Positions 50,196 to 60,036 of a DNA stretch of 64,000 nt are shown one piece after another; position 1 is the first letter of the stretch, and the number at the start of each line of letters is the position of its first letter. This DNA is from CBDFNN01 sp965250215. Lineage in GTDB: Bacteria > Bacteroidota > Rhodothermia > Rhodothermales > DATKEJ01. The notes under the pieces are model-generated. The model had not been told where the DNA came from. It made no database searches and saw only the letters and a program-made list of their open reading frames with translations. The stretch covers positions 3,720,001 to 3,784,000 of the forward strand of contig CBDFNN010000004.1 of NCBI GenBank assembly GCA_965250215.1, read 5' to 3'. The translations under genes were made by a program, and so were the position numbers.

Positions 50196-52712
50196 TCACC
50201 CTTCTTTGCTAGCTTCGAATTCGGCTAAATCCATCGACCCTTGGCCATCTCCTCCAGGATTGACCTGATAGCTTTGGTCGCCCGATCGATTGTATTCCTC
50301 GATACTAAAGCTGTCGACGGTAATCGCATCCAGTCTTGCAGTCTCAGCCTTCGCAAGCAGAGCAGCCTCGTCTTGATTTATAATACCTTTTTCTATGGCC
50401 AAAGCGAGTAATTCAGAGACTGGCAGTTTCTCCAACTGTCCCTGCTTTACGGCTATCTTTATCTTCTTCGAAATTAGCCCAGCCTTTTGAACCAACCGGA
50501 ACGAATGCTCCATTCGGCCAAGTGGGTTTTCCCTATCGAGAGGTGCATAGACGCCACCAGTTATTCGATCACGTTGCTCACCATCGATCATCAAGGCCTT
50601 CGCAATTTTCTGACCGGTTCGATCATTAGGCAACTTGCCCAAAGAATTTAGACGAGACCACCAAGTAATAGGGCCTCGGAAGAGAAGACCGAGACCTGGA
50701 ATCTTGAGGTTCTGAAACAATCCTTCGAAGGATAGCTGAATTTGATTCAAGGCATACTGCATAGACCAGTGGAAAAATACTTCGTCTTCCTTCAATCGAC
50801 CTTCCGATTCAAATCTCTTTATCGTGGCAGACGCGATATACATCCAAGAAAAGACATCGGCAAAACGACCAGTAAGTTTCTCTTTTCGTTTTAGATTACC
50901 ACCTAGTGACCCCATGGCGAGATCAGCAAGCAGAGCGAATGACGAGGATGCCCAGTTGAGTTTTCTTATGTATTGAGCCGAGGGTCCGCCAATTGGAGAT
51001 CTGGATAGCCATCCTCTAGTCAAACTCAATCCAATTGATCTGAAGAGATTCCTGTGCACATGTCCAATGTGACTCCAGAATGCCCCGTCAAAAGCCTTGT
51101 TATCATTGTCTTCGACAGCGTTGATTTCTTTCAATGCATAGGGATGACATCGAATAGCTCCCTGACCAAAGACCATCAAGGTCCTTGTCAAGATATTGGC
51201 ACCCTCCACCGTAATGGCAACAGGAGTGTTGATATATGCATGTGCAATCGCATTTCTTGGACCTTTCGAGATGGCATTGCCTCCAAGAATGTCCATGCTA
51301 TCGTTAATCCCTTTTCTAAATAGCTCGGTCGAGTTGTACTTAGCCATGGCCGTGACTACTGCAGGCTTAGCTCCCTTGCTCAGTCCACCAAGTGTATATC
51401 GTCGCATGGCTTCCAGTAGATAGGAGAAGCCGCCGAGTCTTGCCAAAGGTTCTTCTATGCCTTCAAACTTTCCGATAGACAATCCAAATTGCTTGCGATT
51501 AACGGCGTGAGCACTCGCTACCCGGGTCACGTATTTAAGGCCAAACGTGCTACTAGCAGGTAAAGATATTCCACGTCCAGCGGAGAGCGACTCCATGAGC
51601 ATTCTCCATCCCATCCCCACCTTCTCTCTTCCACCAATCACAGCTTTGTCCAATTCGACGACTACGTCGATTCCCTCTGTTGGGCAATTCCAGAATGGAA
51701 TCCCAAGTGGATCATGCCTTCTTCCAAGTATAACGCCATCTGTATCTCGTGGCACAAGCGCGCAAGTAATTCCTAGATGAGTACCGAGACCTAACAAGTT
51801 GTCGGGATCCTGACATTTAAACGCGATTCCTAAAAGCGATGATACCCCGGCCAAGGTGATATAGCGCTTATTCCAATTCAATTTTAGATAGAGTTTCCCG
51901 TCGTCGCCCTTAAAGACCTCGCCACTGGATTGCATCGCCCCTGCGTCAGAACCTGCTTCGGGTTCAGTCAGTGCAAAACAGGGGACTTCATCACCAATCG
52001 CTAAACGCGGGAGATAATAATCCTTTTGCTCTTGAGTCCCGTAGTGGGTCAGTAGCTCTGCCGGTCCAAGTGAATTAGGTACCATGACCGTCGTGCCCAG
52101 CACCGGCGAAACTGTCCCAAGCTTCCCAACGATGGCGCTATTGGCCATAGGAGAGAATCCAAGCCCTCCGTATTCCTTGGGAATCATTAGGCCGAAGAAC
52201 CGTTCTTTTTTAAGAAAATCCCAGACTCGATCTGGCAGATCTCGCTTCTGATATACCTCCCAGTCATTGGTAAGTCGACAGATTTCTTCTCCTGGCCCGT
52301 CTAAAAATGCTTGCTCCTCCTCTGTAAGACCTGGATAGTCCTCAGCCAAAATCCTCTTGAAATCTGGTTTGCCGGAAAACAACTCACCCTCGACCCAAAC
52401 AGTACCGGCATCAATGGCCTCGCGCTCAGTCTTCGAAATGGCCGGCAGAAATCCTAGAGAGTTCATGGCCTTCATGACTCCACCACTCAAAACTCTTCTG
52501 ATAGGCGGAATGAGAAATATCGCCGAAAGAACGGCAAATCCTACCCCCAACCAAACCGGAGCTCCAACAAAGTGCAAGAAGGTGAATCCTGCAAGAACCC
52601 ATATCCAAAGTGGCGCGCCGGCATAACCAAGAACGAACCAAACTATTAGCAATGCAGATAAGGCAAACTGCCAGGAAGGAAACCAATCGTAGAAGGAATC
52701 TAGGAACTCCAT
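50196..52712 (-). CDS. fadE: FadE-type acyl-CoA dehydrogenase, membrane-anchored
   Basis: 838 residues, close to the long E. coli FadE type (~815) and unlike ordinary ~380-residue acyl-CoA dehydrogenases. About three N-terminal hydrophobic helices (12-70) are followed by the flavin domain (GLMIPKEYGGLGFSPMANS, VPCFALTEPEAGSDAGAM, NWNKRYITLAGVSSLLGIAF, ESLSAGRGISLPASS). A long C-terminal extension is also FadE-specific. It introduces the trans-2 double bond in fatty acyl-CoA. Last gene of the fadD-fadB-fadA-fadE run. Confidence 0.94.
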   Translation of the reverse strand: MEFLDSFYDWFPSWQFALSALLIVWFVLGYAGAPLWIWVLAGFTFLHFVGAPVWLGVGFAVLSAIFLIPPIRRVLSGGVMKAMNSLGFLPAISKTEREAIDAGTVWVEGELFSGKPDFKRILAEDYPGLTEEEQAFLDGPGEEICRLTNDWEVYQKRDLPDRVWDFLKKERFFGLMIPKEYGGLGFSPMANSAIVGKLGTVSPVLGTTVMVPNSLGPAELLTHYGTQEQKDYYLPRLAIGDEVPCFALTEPEAGSDAGAMQSSGEVFKGDDGKLYLKLNWNKRYITLAGVSSLLGIAFKCQDPDNLLGLGTHLGITCALVPRDTDGVILGRRHDPLGIPFWNCPTEGIDVVVELDKAVIGGREKVGMGWRMLMESLSAGRGISLPASSTFGLKYVTRVASAHAVNRKQFGLSIGKFEGIEEPLARLGGFSYLLEAMRRYTLGGLSKGAKPAVVTAMAKYNSTELFRKGINDSMDILGGNAISKGPRNAIAHAYINTPVAITVEGANILTRTLMVFGQGAIRCHPYALKEINAVEDNDNKAFDGAFWSHIGHVHRNLFRSIGLSLTRGWLSRSPIGGPSAQYIRKLNWASSSFALLADLAMGSLGGNLKRKEKLTGRFADVFSWMYIASATIKRFESEGRLKEDEVFFHWSMQYALNQIQLSFEGLFQNLKIPGLGLLFRGPITWWSRLNSLGKLPNDRTGQKIAKALMIDGEQRDRITGGVYAPLDRENPLGRMEHSFRLVQKAGLISKKIKIAVKQGQLEKLPVSELLALAIEKGIINQDEAALLAKAETARLDAITVDSFSIEEYNRSGDQSYQVNPGGDGQGSMDLAEFEASKEG

Positions 52713-52846
52713 TTTGGTTGTTTGTTTGTGGATTATGATTAGTGGTCACAGAAAGTGTAACTCACTAACCGAAAACCCTTTGCAGGTAAAAATCCTAAAT
52801 CTGCGTCAGGAAAAGGTCTGGCCCTCACTCCTCACATGTTCGGAAT

Positions 52847-54034
52847 TTACAAAAGTAAATTTTCGAAAACTCCCGCTGCTCCCATTCCACCCCCGATGCA
52901 CATCGTACAGACACCATATTTGATGCCTTTACGCTTCATTTCGTGTAATAGAGTTGCCGTCAGTTTTGCACCGGTACATCCAAGAGGATGACCTAAGGAA
53001 ATGGCCCCTCCATTTGGGTTAACGATTGACTCGTCAATTCCAAGGGTCTTCAATACCGCAAGAGATTGGGCAGCAAAAGCCTCATTCAGCTCAAATAAAC
53101 CGATGTCTTTGAGCTCCAAGCCTGATCTCCTAATCGCCTTTGGAATGGCTTCAATTGGCCCGATTCCCATGATTTCTGGTGGTACACCCGCGACGGCAAA
53201 GCTCAAGAATTTTGCCATTGGCTCTACCCCAAGTTCCTGGACCGCTTCGCCACTCATGACAACCGCCGCTGCGCCCCCATCCGATATCTGCGATGAGTTG
53301 CCAGCAGTCACCGTTCCACCCTGCCGAAAAACTGGACGAAGTCTAGCCAAAGCCTCCATTGATGTATCGGCTCGTGGCCCTTCATCGGTATCAAATTCAA
53401 TCTTCTTTCTGACGGCTTTTCCATCTTTATAACCGACCTCCTCAAACTCCAATGGAACGATTTCGTCTTTGAAACGACCGGAAGAAATGGCATCTAAAGA
53501 TCTTTGGTGAGACTGCAAACTGAATGCGTCTTGCTCTACCCTCGTCACATTATACTTTTCAGCTACATTTTCAGCCGTATTGCCCATGTCGACGTAGGCA
53601 TCAGGATTTGCAACCGCCATAGCAAAGTCAGGAGAATAATAGAATCCTCCCATGGGAACGAGACTCATAGACTCCGCACCACCAGCAACAACAACATCGT
53701 TCTGTCCTCCAATAATACTATGTGCCGCAGTTGCTATAGTCTGCAATCCTGAAGCACAAAAACGATTGACTGTGGCACCAGAAACACTATCCGGCAATCC
53801 AGCCTTAAGGACTATGAGACGTCCAACATTCATTCCTTGCGGCCCTTCAGGAAAGGCACAGCCGATAATAACATCATCGATTTTGGCCGGGTCAAGGTTT
53901 TTAACCCGATCAATAGCTCCTTTCACGGCAACGGCTCCCATTTCTTCTGGGCGAACGTTTTTAAGTCTGCCTCTTTTTCCTTTTCCTACGGCAGTGCGCA
54001 CACTGCTGACAATAAAGGCTTCTCTAGCTTCCAT
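52847..54034 (-). CDS. fadA: Acetyl-CoA acyltransferase (3-ketoacyl-CoA thiolase)
   Basis: 395-residue thiolase that cleaves 3-ketoacyl-CoA with CoA to acetyl-CoA and a shortened acyl-CoA. Catalytic Cys93 in NRFCASGLQT, His349 in SLGHPLGCTGAK, Cys379 in CTMCIGGGMG. 30 bases downstream of the fadB-like gene and 134 bases upstream of fadE. Confidence 0.95.
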   Translation of the reverse strand: MEAREAFIVSSVRTAVGKGKRGRLKNVRPEEMGAVAVKGAIDRVKNLDPAKIDDVIIGCAFPEGPQGMNVGRLIVLKAGLPDSVSGATVNRFCASGLQTIATAAHSIIGGQNDVVVAGGAESMSLVPMGGFYYSPDFAMAVANPDAYVDMGNTAENVAEKYNVTRVEQDAFSLQSHQRSLDAISSGRFKDEIVPLEFEEVGYKDGKAVRKKIEFDTDEGPRADTSMEALARLRPVFRQGGTVTAGNSSQISDGGAAAVVMSGEAVQELGVEPMAKFLSFAVAGVPPEIMGIGPIEAIPKAIRRSGLELKDIGLFELNEAFAAQSLAVLKTLGIDESIVNPNGGAISLGHPLGCTGAKLTATLLHEMKRKGIKYGVCTMCIGGGMGAAGVFENLLL

Positions 54035-54064
54035 GTAATTGTTGTCTTAGACTATTACTAAATT

Positions 54065-56428
54065 CTAATTCCGAAGTGGCTTTCCAGTGGTCAATATCGA
54101 TTGTACCCGAGCCATCGTTTTTTCCTGACCCAATAGGTGCATGAAGACTTCCCTCTCCAGATCAATCAGATAGTCCTCGTGTACATCCGTCGGCCCCGTT
54201 AAGGAACCACCGGTCATGACGTAGGCCAATTTTGATCCTAGATAGTGGTCGTATTCGCTTATGAACTTGCCGACTTCAAACTGATGAAGAGCCGCTTCGA
54301 ATAGAGCTCTTGCTGGACTACCCATGACTCGAATTGCAGACTTTACAGGCGGGGGCAAATAGCCTACATTTGATAGACGTGTCACCTCTTCCTTTGCGAT
54401 ATACAGTCGACGATCTTCATTCATTGAGATGATCGTATTGTCTGGCAAATAGCCCATTTCGATTGCTTCCGCAGCACTCGTAGCTACTTTCGCCATAGCG
54501 ACGTTTTCAAAGTACTTCCGCAGGAAGGCTGTAATATGGCTAGGAAAGTCTGTTGGCGACTTCTCCGCAGCCTTGGCAGCTAGATACATCGAACCCGTTC
54601 CGGCTGGAATCAATCCGACACCTAGTTCCACGAGGCCGATATAAGACTCCGAAGCTGCGACTGGTTGAGGCGACGCCATAGTCAACTCACATCCTCCACC
54701 AAGTACCCTTTGATGGGTAGCTACAACGATCGGCTTGTTCGCATATCTAACACGCTGTACAACTTCCTGAAACCTCTTGAGCATCATTTCGACATCGTCA
54801 AGCTGTCCCATCATAACACCCATGGCCAGTTCTCCAAGATTGGCTCCTACCGAAAAATTATTCCCCTGATTACCAATAACCAATCCCCGGATATTGGATT
54901 TCCCTTCGATGAGAGTGATAACGTCGTCGAGTCCACTCATGACCTCCGTTCCTAAGCTATTTGCCTTTGACCTGAACTCATAGAGCACGACCTGATTTCC
55001 AAGGTCCAGTAGATTGGCGTCAGCATTTTTCCAGATGATTTTCCGAGGGTTAGAGCGGATAGCATCTAGATCTATGACATCTTTGTAGACCTCGTCATTC
55101 GCGGATCCTTTTCCTGGAAGATAAATTGTGGGTGCTCCTGGTTCTCCATCATAAAAAGAATTGCGGCCAGAGGCTTTCATCTCTTCTATCCAATCCGGAA
55201 GGGCCTTTCCGGCTGCCTCCAAATCGTTACATATTCTATCGAAACCCAGAACATCCCAAGTCTCGAAAGGACCAAGTCGATATCCAAATCCCCATCGAAT
55301 CGCCCTGTCTACATCAGCCGGGCTATCTGAGATTTCGGGAAGCCTCCTAGCGGAATAGGCCAATATATCAAGCGTCGTATCTCGGAATAGAGAACCGGCT
55401 CGACTGTCGCTAGCGTAAAGAGCTCGCAATCGATCCTCCAGTCCTCCTGCATCCTTGATCGAATCAAGATCACCAACATTCACTTCGTCCTGTTCGAACT
55501 CCATGTTTGCTGGATTAATGGAGAGGATGTCCTTGCCTATTTTCTTATAAAAACCAGATTTCGTTTTGGCTCCCTTGTATCCTTTCTCTACGAGATCCTT
55601 CAGAATCTGAGGCACCTCGAACATATCCCTCTCTTCATCATCGGGAACGCCATCGTAAAGGTTGTTAATTACATGGATCAGAGTGTCCAGCCCCACGACA
55701 TCGGCTGTTCTAAAAGTGGCTGACTTTGGACGCCCAATTAGCGTGCCAGTTACTGCATCGATTTCTTTAATATTGAATCGTCCTTCCGTGAACTCCTTTA
55801 TGGTGCGAACCATGGAATACACTCCGATTCTGTTTCCGATAAAGTTTGGAGTGTCTTTGGCTATGACCACTCCTTTGCCGAGATGCACACGTGCGAACCA
55901 AGCTAGACGCCGTACAACTTTCGGATTGGTATTAGGAGATGGGATTATCTCAAATAGCTTGAGATATCTGGGAGGATTGAAGAAGTGAGTTCCAAGAAAT
56001 CGCTTCTTGAACGACAGTGATCGACCCTCTGTAATTTCATCTATTGGGAGTCCGCTTGTGTTGGACGAAACGATCGTGTCTTTATTGATGGCCTTTTGCA
56101 CTTTGGCCATGAGGGACTGTTTTATATCAAGTCGCTCAATGATCGCTTCAATTACCCAATCGCAGTCCTTTAATAAAGAAAGATCGTCATCGAAATTCCC
56201 TAGGGTAATTCGCTTTTGCGCTCCCTTTACAAAAAAGGGATTGGGCTTCATTCTGGTTGCCTTTTTGAAGGCTCCGGCAACGATGGCGTTTTTTGGACCT
56301 TCTTTGGCTGGAATGTCCAGAAGGACAACCTCTAAACCTGCGTTTGCAAGATGCGCCGCAATTTGCGATCCCATCACACCAGCACCAAGGACAGCAGCTT
56401 TTCTGAATGGCTTGAAATTTTTACTCAC
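54065..56428 (-). CDS. fadB: Bifunctional 3-hydroxyacyl-CoA dehydrogenase / enoyl-CoA hydratase (FadN-type order)
   Basis: 787 residues. The NAD-binding hydroxyacyl-CoA dehydrogenase domain comes first (AVLGAGVMGSQIAAHLANAGLEVVLLD; SSNTSGLPIDEIT; LGTHFFNPPRYLKLFEI). The enoyl-CoA hydratase/crotonase domain comes last (about 475-787; GLVIGNQGNNFSVGANLGELA). This order is the reverse of E. coli FadB and matches Bacillus FadN. It hydrates trans-2-enoyl-CoA and oxidises the product to 3-ketoacyl-CoA, handing it to the thiolase encoded just downstream. Confidence 0.93.
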   Translation of the reverse strand: MSKNFKPFRKAAVLGAGVMGSQIAAHLANAGLEVVLLDIPAKEGPKNAIVAGAFKKATRMKPNPFFVKGAQKRITLGNFDDDLSLLKDCDWVIEAIIERLDIKQSLMAKVQKAINKDTIVSSNTSGLPIDEITEGRSLSFKKRFLGTHFFNPPRYLKLFEIIPSPNTNPKVVRRLAWFARVHLGKGVVIAKDTPNFIGNRIGVYSMVRTIKEFTEGRFNIKEIDAVTGTLIGRPKSATFRTADVVGLDTLIHVINNLYDGVPDDEERDMFEVPQILKDLVEKGYKGAKTKSGFYKKIGKDILSINPANMEFEQDEVNVGDLDSIKDAGGLEDRLRALYASDSRAGSLFRDTTLDILAYSARRLPEISDSPADVDRAIRWGFGYRLGPFETWDVLGFDRICNDLEAAGKALPDWIEEMKASGRNSFYDGEPGAPTIYLPGKGSANDEVYKDVIDLDAIRSNPRKIIWKNADANLLDLGNQVVLYEFRSKANSLGTEVMSGLDDVITLIEGKSNIRGLVIGNQGNNFSVGANLGELAMGVMMGQLDDVEMMLKRFQEVVQRVRYANKPIVVATHQRVLGGGCELTMASPQPVAASESYIGLVELGVGLIPAGTGSMYLAAKAAEKSPTDFPSHITAFLRKYFENVAMAKVATSAAEAIEMGYLPDNTIISMNEDRRLYIAKEEVTRLSNVGYLPPPVKSAIRVMGSPARALFEAALHQFEVGKFISEYDHYLGSKLAYVMTGGSLTGPTDVHEDYLIDLEREVFMHLLGQEKTMARVQSILTTGKPLRN

Positions 56429-56452
56429 GATTTCGTGCTTTTGTTATTTCGA

Positions 56453-58336
56453 CTAAATATGAGACCCGCCTTCGCTTGGAGTCCTTTCATAAATCTGTTC
56501 TATCAAATCGGCATAGCGCTCTCGAACTATATTTCGACGTACGCTCATCTTTGGAGTCAAGAGACCATTTTCAATACTCATGGGCTCAGAAACCAAGATA
56601 AAGTCTTTGACAGTCTCCCAGTGAGCCATGCCTTCGTTGGCACCATCGATCAGGTCTTGAACAAGAGCTCTCACCTTATCATTTTGACACAACTGATCAA
56701 CATCAGAGATTTCGACTCCGAGATCCTCTGCCTTCAATTTCAGTATCTGATGATTCGGGAAAATCAGAGCTGTGCAATATTTATGTCCTGACCCGACCAA
56801 CATGGCTTGCTCGATGAGAGCAGAGTTGACTAACTTATTCTCGACCGGCTGCGGAATGACATATTTCCCTGTCGAGAGCTTGAAAAGAGATTTCTTTCTG
56901 TCTGTGATCTTTAGAAATCCTTCCTCAGTAAATTCGCCGATGTCACCGGTATGAAACCATCCCTTTGAGTTGATCGCCTTTTTAGTCTCCTCTGGATTTC
57001 GGTAGTATCCTTTCATGACGTGGGGACCTCTCGTCAGAATTTCCCCATCCTCTGCAATCTTGACTTCCACACCAGACATAGGAGTCCCAACAGTGCCGAC
57101 TCGATTCGCACGAGGACGATTAAAGGTGATGACTGGGCTAGTTTCCGTTAAGCCATATCCTTGCCAGAGCTGAACTCCAGCAGCCCCAAATTTGGTGACC
57201 AGATCGCGGTCCAAAGCGGCGCCACCAACACTGATTCCTTTTACTTCACCACCCAGAGCCGCGGTCCACTTTGATAGGACCAATTTCTTAGCTATCGCGA
57301 GCTGTTTTTTGTACCAGCCACTAGGTTCTTTCGTGATGTCATATTGCAGAGCTATGTCAGTGGCCCAAAGAGCTAGTTTCTTTTTCACGCCGGTCAACTC
57401 TCGCGTTTTCAAAAGAATCTTCTCGTTGACCTTCTCGATCAATCTAGGAACGGCAGCGAAGAAGGTGGGCCGAACATCTGACAAGATTTCAGAAAGCTGG
57501 TCGGGGCGACAAAAATAGATCGTGTGTCCATGGTAGACAGCGCCGAAAGCCATCGTCTTTCCAAAGATATGCGTCATCGGAAGAAAACTGAGCACTCGCT
57601 CATTCTTTCCCGGACTAATAAGCTCAAGACCATCAAAACTGGTCATCGCATTGCTCGAAATATTTTCGTGCGAGAGCATGACACCTTTTGGCAATCCAGT
57701 TGTGCCGGAGGTATAGATTAAGGTCGCCGTATCGTTCGGATCGATTTGATTTCTAAGCTCTTCTGGCAGATTCTTTTTCTTAGCCAAAAGTTCTCGGCCT
57801 TTTGAGCGAATCTGATCAAATGTATGAAGTTGAATTCCATCGGGGATTCCTCTTTCTACAGCCGCAAGGTCGCCATTGACCAGAATTATGTGGCGCAAGG
57901 TCTTAGCTAATGGCAAAACGGGTTTAATTTTTTCTAGCAACTCTAGGTTGCCAACCAATAGAGCCCGTGATTCCGAATGATTGAGGATATAGTCGCAGAT
58001 CTCATCCGAGTTGGTGAGATAGATGGAAACACTCAGAAGGCCAGCTACCAGACATCCCATCTCCATTAGGATATAATACATGTCGCTTTCCATATAGAAA
58101 GCCATCCTTTCTCCCCGCACCAAACCGATCTCGGAGTATCCCAATGCTATCTCGTCCGCCACTTTTTTGAATTCGGTGTTAGACCAAGACTCCCATTTCC
58201 CACCAACAATTGGTTGATTAAAGGCACTCTCGTTTGGGTATTTTTCAACCGCAACATCAAGAAGAGATGGAAGAGTCCGTCCCAGTTCCATCTTGATGGG
58301 AAAATCCGGGGCAGCTGTGTAGATTTTGGACTCCAA
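56453..58336 (-). CDS. fadD: Long-chain fatty acid-CoA ligase
   Basis: 627-residue AMP-forming acyl-CoA synthetase. P-loop motif TLIYTSGTTGLPKGVMLSHENI (about 205-225), acyl-adenylate region WQGYGLTETSPVITFNR, and C-terminal domain WFHTGDIGEFTEEGFLKITDRKKSLFKLSTGKYV. The hallmark LFKLSTGKYVIP of long-chain ligases (as in ACSL/FAA types) is present. It activates fatty acids for the operon's beta-oxidation cycle. First gene of the minus-strand fad run. Confidence 0.95.
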   Translation of the reverse strand: MESKIYTAAPDFPIKMELGRTLPSLLDVAVEKYPNESAFNQPIVGGKWESWSNTEFKKVADEIALGYSEIGLVRGERMAFYMESDMYYILMEMGCLVAGLLSVSIYLTNSDEICDYILNHSESRALLVGNLELLEKIKPVLPLAKTLRHIILVNGDLAAVERGIPDGIQLHTFDQIRSKGRELLAKKKNLPEELRNQIDPNDTATLIYTSGTTGLPKGVMLSHENISSNAMTSFDGLELISPGKNERVLSFLPMTHIFGKTMAFGAVYHGHTIYFCRPDQLSEILSDVRPTFFAAVPRLIEKVNEKILLKTRELTGVKKKLALWATDIALQYDITKEPSGWYKKQLAIAKKLVLSKWTAALGGEVKGISVGGAALDRDLVTKFGAAGVQLWQGYGLTETSPVITFNRPRANRVGTVGTPMSGVEVKIAEDGEILTRGPHVMKGYYRNPEETKKAINSKGWFHTGDIGEFTEEGFLKITDRKKSLFKLSTGKYVIPQPVENKLVNSALIEQAMLVGSGHKYCTALIFPNHQILKLKAEDLGVEISDVDQLCQNDKVRALVQDLIDGANEGMAHWETVKDFILVSEPMSIENGLLTPKMSVRRNIVRERYADLIEQIYERTPSEGGSHI

Positions 58337-58483
58337 AATGGGTTTTGTTGCTAAGTGTGGCTTATATCCATGTGCGTAGCGAGGCTACTTGTACATCAAT
58401 CATACTTTATCTCAAAGTGGGGTTAAAGTCAACTAATACTTCGACCTTAAGCCACTAAAAAGGTTACGACTCAAGCCAATCTC

Positions 58484-58531
58484 AGCCCCTCAGCCCCTCA
58501 GCCCCCGAGCCCCCGAGCCCCCAAGCCCCTA
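58484..58531. repeat. C-rich octamer tandem array, AGCCCCTC, 6 units
   Basis: AGCCCCTC, AGCCCCTC, AGCCCCCG, AGCCCCCG, AGCCCCCA, AGCCCCTA. The last unit contains the TAG stop of tig (58529-58531, minus strand). Same unit as 18593-18648, 40 kb away. Confidence 0.85.
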
Positions 58532-59815
58532 TTCCTCTTCGTCCTTGAGCTCTTCTTCTACAATCTTAAACTCACTTTTAAGCGAATCGAAAACCTTCTG
58601 ATTCGCAATAGTCTGATTGAGCTGATCAATCATTTGTGGGTACTTGTTCCTAAACTCTTCGAGAAGTTCTTCGGGGCTTTTTCCTTCTTCCGGGTTGCCC
58701 TTGCTTAAATACTCGACTAAGTCGTCTTCCTGTACTTTGATATCATAAGTAAGCAGAACCTTGTCCTTGATAATCATCCAGTGGACTAGGCGAGTTGCGG
58801 CCTCGGTGTTTTCTTCTCTAAATTTTTCCTCGTCGAAATCTTCTGGGAGGTTGTTTTGATTTTTCCTTTTCACATCTTCGACAAAGGAATCGAGGTAAAG
58901 TGCGATGGCAGATTCTGGTACTTCCATCGGATTTAGTTCGACCATCTTGTCCACAAGCTTCTCTTCAAAACTCTCTTTCAGACGCGAATCAATAATATCC
59001 TGAATTCGCGTTTTTACCTCTGCCTCAAGTTTGGTAACGTTATCAAACTGTCCTTCGGATATTTCCTTAGCAAACTCATCATTCAATTCGGGTAAATCTT
59101 GCTTCTTGGTTTCGGTGATTTCTAAAGCATAGCTAACAGAATCTTCCGTCCCCGGAATTTCCATCGTGATTTCTACCGTCTCTCCAATTTTGTGTCCAAG
59201 TAGCGCTTCCCTAATATTTGCAGCGAGCCGCTCTTCTCCCAAGGAGATCTCAAGACCTTCCTGTTTTTCATCCTCCTTTACTTCTCCGCTTTCTTGGTCT
59301 TTCGGGGCCATGGTAACTGTGACTAAATCCTTGGCTCCGATTTCCTCAGTGTGAGGTGCCCAGTCTGCCTTTTGCTCACGCATGAGCTCAATTTCTCTGT
59401 CAACTTCTTCTGGCTTTACGTTTATCACTGGCTTGACAACTTCCTTTCCAGCTAGATCGGCTAAAATAAAACTTGGTCGTACTCCAAATTTAACTCGTGC
59501 TTTGAGATCTTGGTCAAGCTTGTAGTCGATTTCCTCAATGATCGGCCGCCCCATTACATCATGCTCTTCTTTTGCTAGGACCTCCTCCTCATAGTTTTCT
59601 TGGATGTACTGGTAAATCGCTTCCATGGCGACAGATTCTCCATACATTTTCTTGACCATCCCTAGGGGTACTCGACCTTTTCTGAAGCCTTTGGCTTCTA
59701 CGCTCGGGCGAACCTTGGTCAACGCGTCCTTAATAATCGGATCAAGCTGCTCTTTCGAAGCCTGTATTTCTAGCTCGTATTCTACGGCTCCAGTTTGCTT
59801 GATTGTTGTTGACAT
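58529..59815 (-). CDS. tig: Trigger factor, ribosome-associated chaperone
   Basis: 428 residues. N-terminal ribosome-binding domain (GFRKGRVPLGMVKKMYG carries the GFRxGxxP signature). FKBP-like PPIase domain (about 155-250; DLVTVTMAPKDQ, ISLGEERLAANIREALLGHKIGE). Long helical C-terminal arms (about 250-428). Acidic tail EELKDEEE. It folds nascent chains at the ribosome exit. Its stop codon lies inside a C-rich octamer array. The clpP/clpX genes that often follow tig are absent here. Confidence 0.96.
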   Translation of the reverse strand: MSTTIKQTGAVEYELEIQASKEQLDPIIKDALTKVRPSVEAKGFRKGRVPLGMVKKMYGESVAMEAIYQYIQENYEEEVLAKEEHDVMGRPIIEEIDYKLDQDLKARVKFGVRPSFILADLAGKEVVKPVINVKPEEVDREIELMREQKADWAPHTEEIGAKDLVTVTMAPKDQESGEVKEDEKQEGLEISLGEERLAANIREALLGHKIGETVEITMEIPGTEDSVSYALEITETKKQDLPELNDEFAKEISEGQFDNVTKLEAEVKTRIQDIIDSRLKESFEEKLVDKMVELNPMEVPESAIALYLDSFVEDVKRKNQNNLPEDFDEEKFREENTEAATRLVHWMIIKDKVLLTYDIKVQEDDLVEYLSKGNPEEGKSPEELLEEFRNKYPQMIDQLNQTIANQKVFDSLKSEFKIVEEELKDEEE

Positions 59816-59971
59816 ATTTGTTTAGTGTAATGCTTTTCTAAAATGTGCTGCGAGTCTCTGAGGACTTGCTAGTCAGGGCGTAAGGCTTGATCGCCGAGGC
59901 CTAATCCAACTCTCCTGTAAAATTCTTTTCTTCCGATCTTTTTGGCAGCTTTATCGGCTGCATAAAATAAA

Positions 59972-60003
59972 GAAGGACACGATCACTGAGTACCGCGTCC
60001 TTC
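59972..60003 (-). terminator. Terminator after the peptidase/propeller/barrel gene
   Basis: On the minus strand GAAGGAC (60003-59997) pairs with GTCCTTC (59978-59972). The stem is followed by TTTATTTTA, as expected for rho-independent termination of the gene ending at 60037. It separates this gene from tig. Confidence 0.75.
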
Positions 60004-60036
60004 CGTAAAAGATCACCAGAAAATAAGGAATCCCAG

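Noticed and set aside
52844..52861. AATTTAC-aaaa-GTAAATT hairpin as terminator of fadA
   Set aside because: AT-only stem overlapping the stop codon and no T-tract; the fad run appears to continue into fadE.
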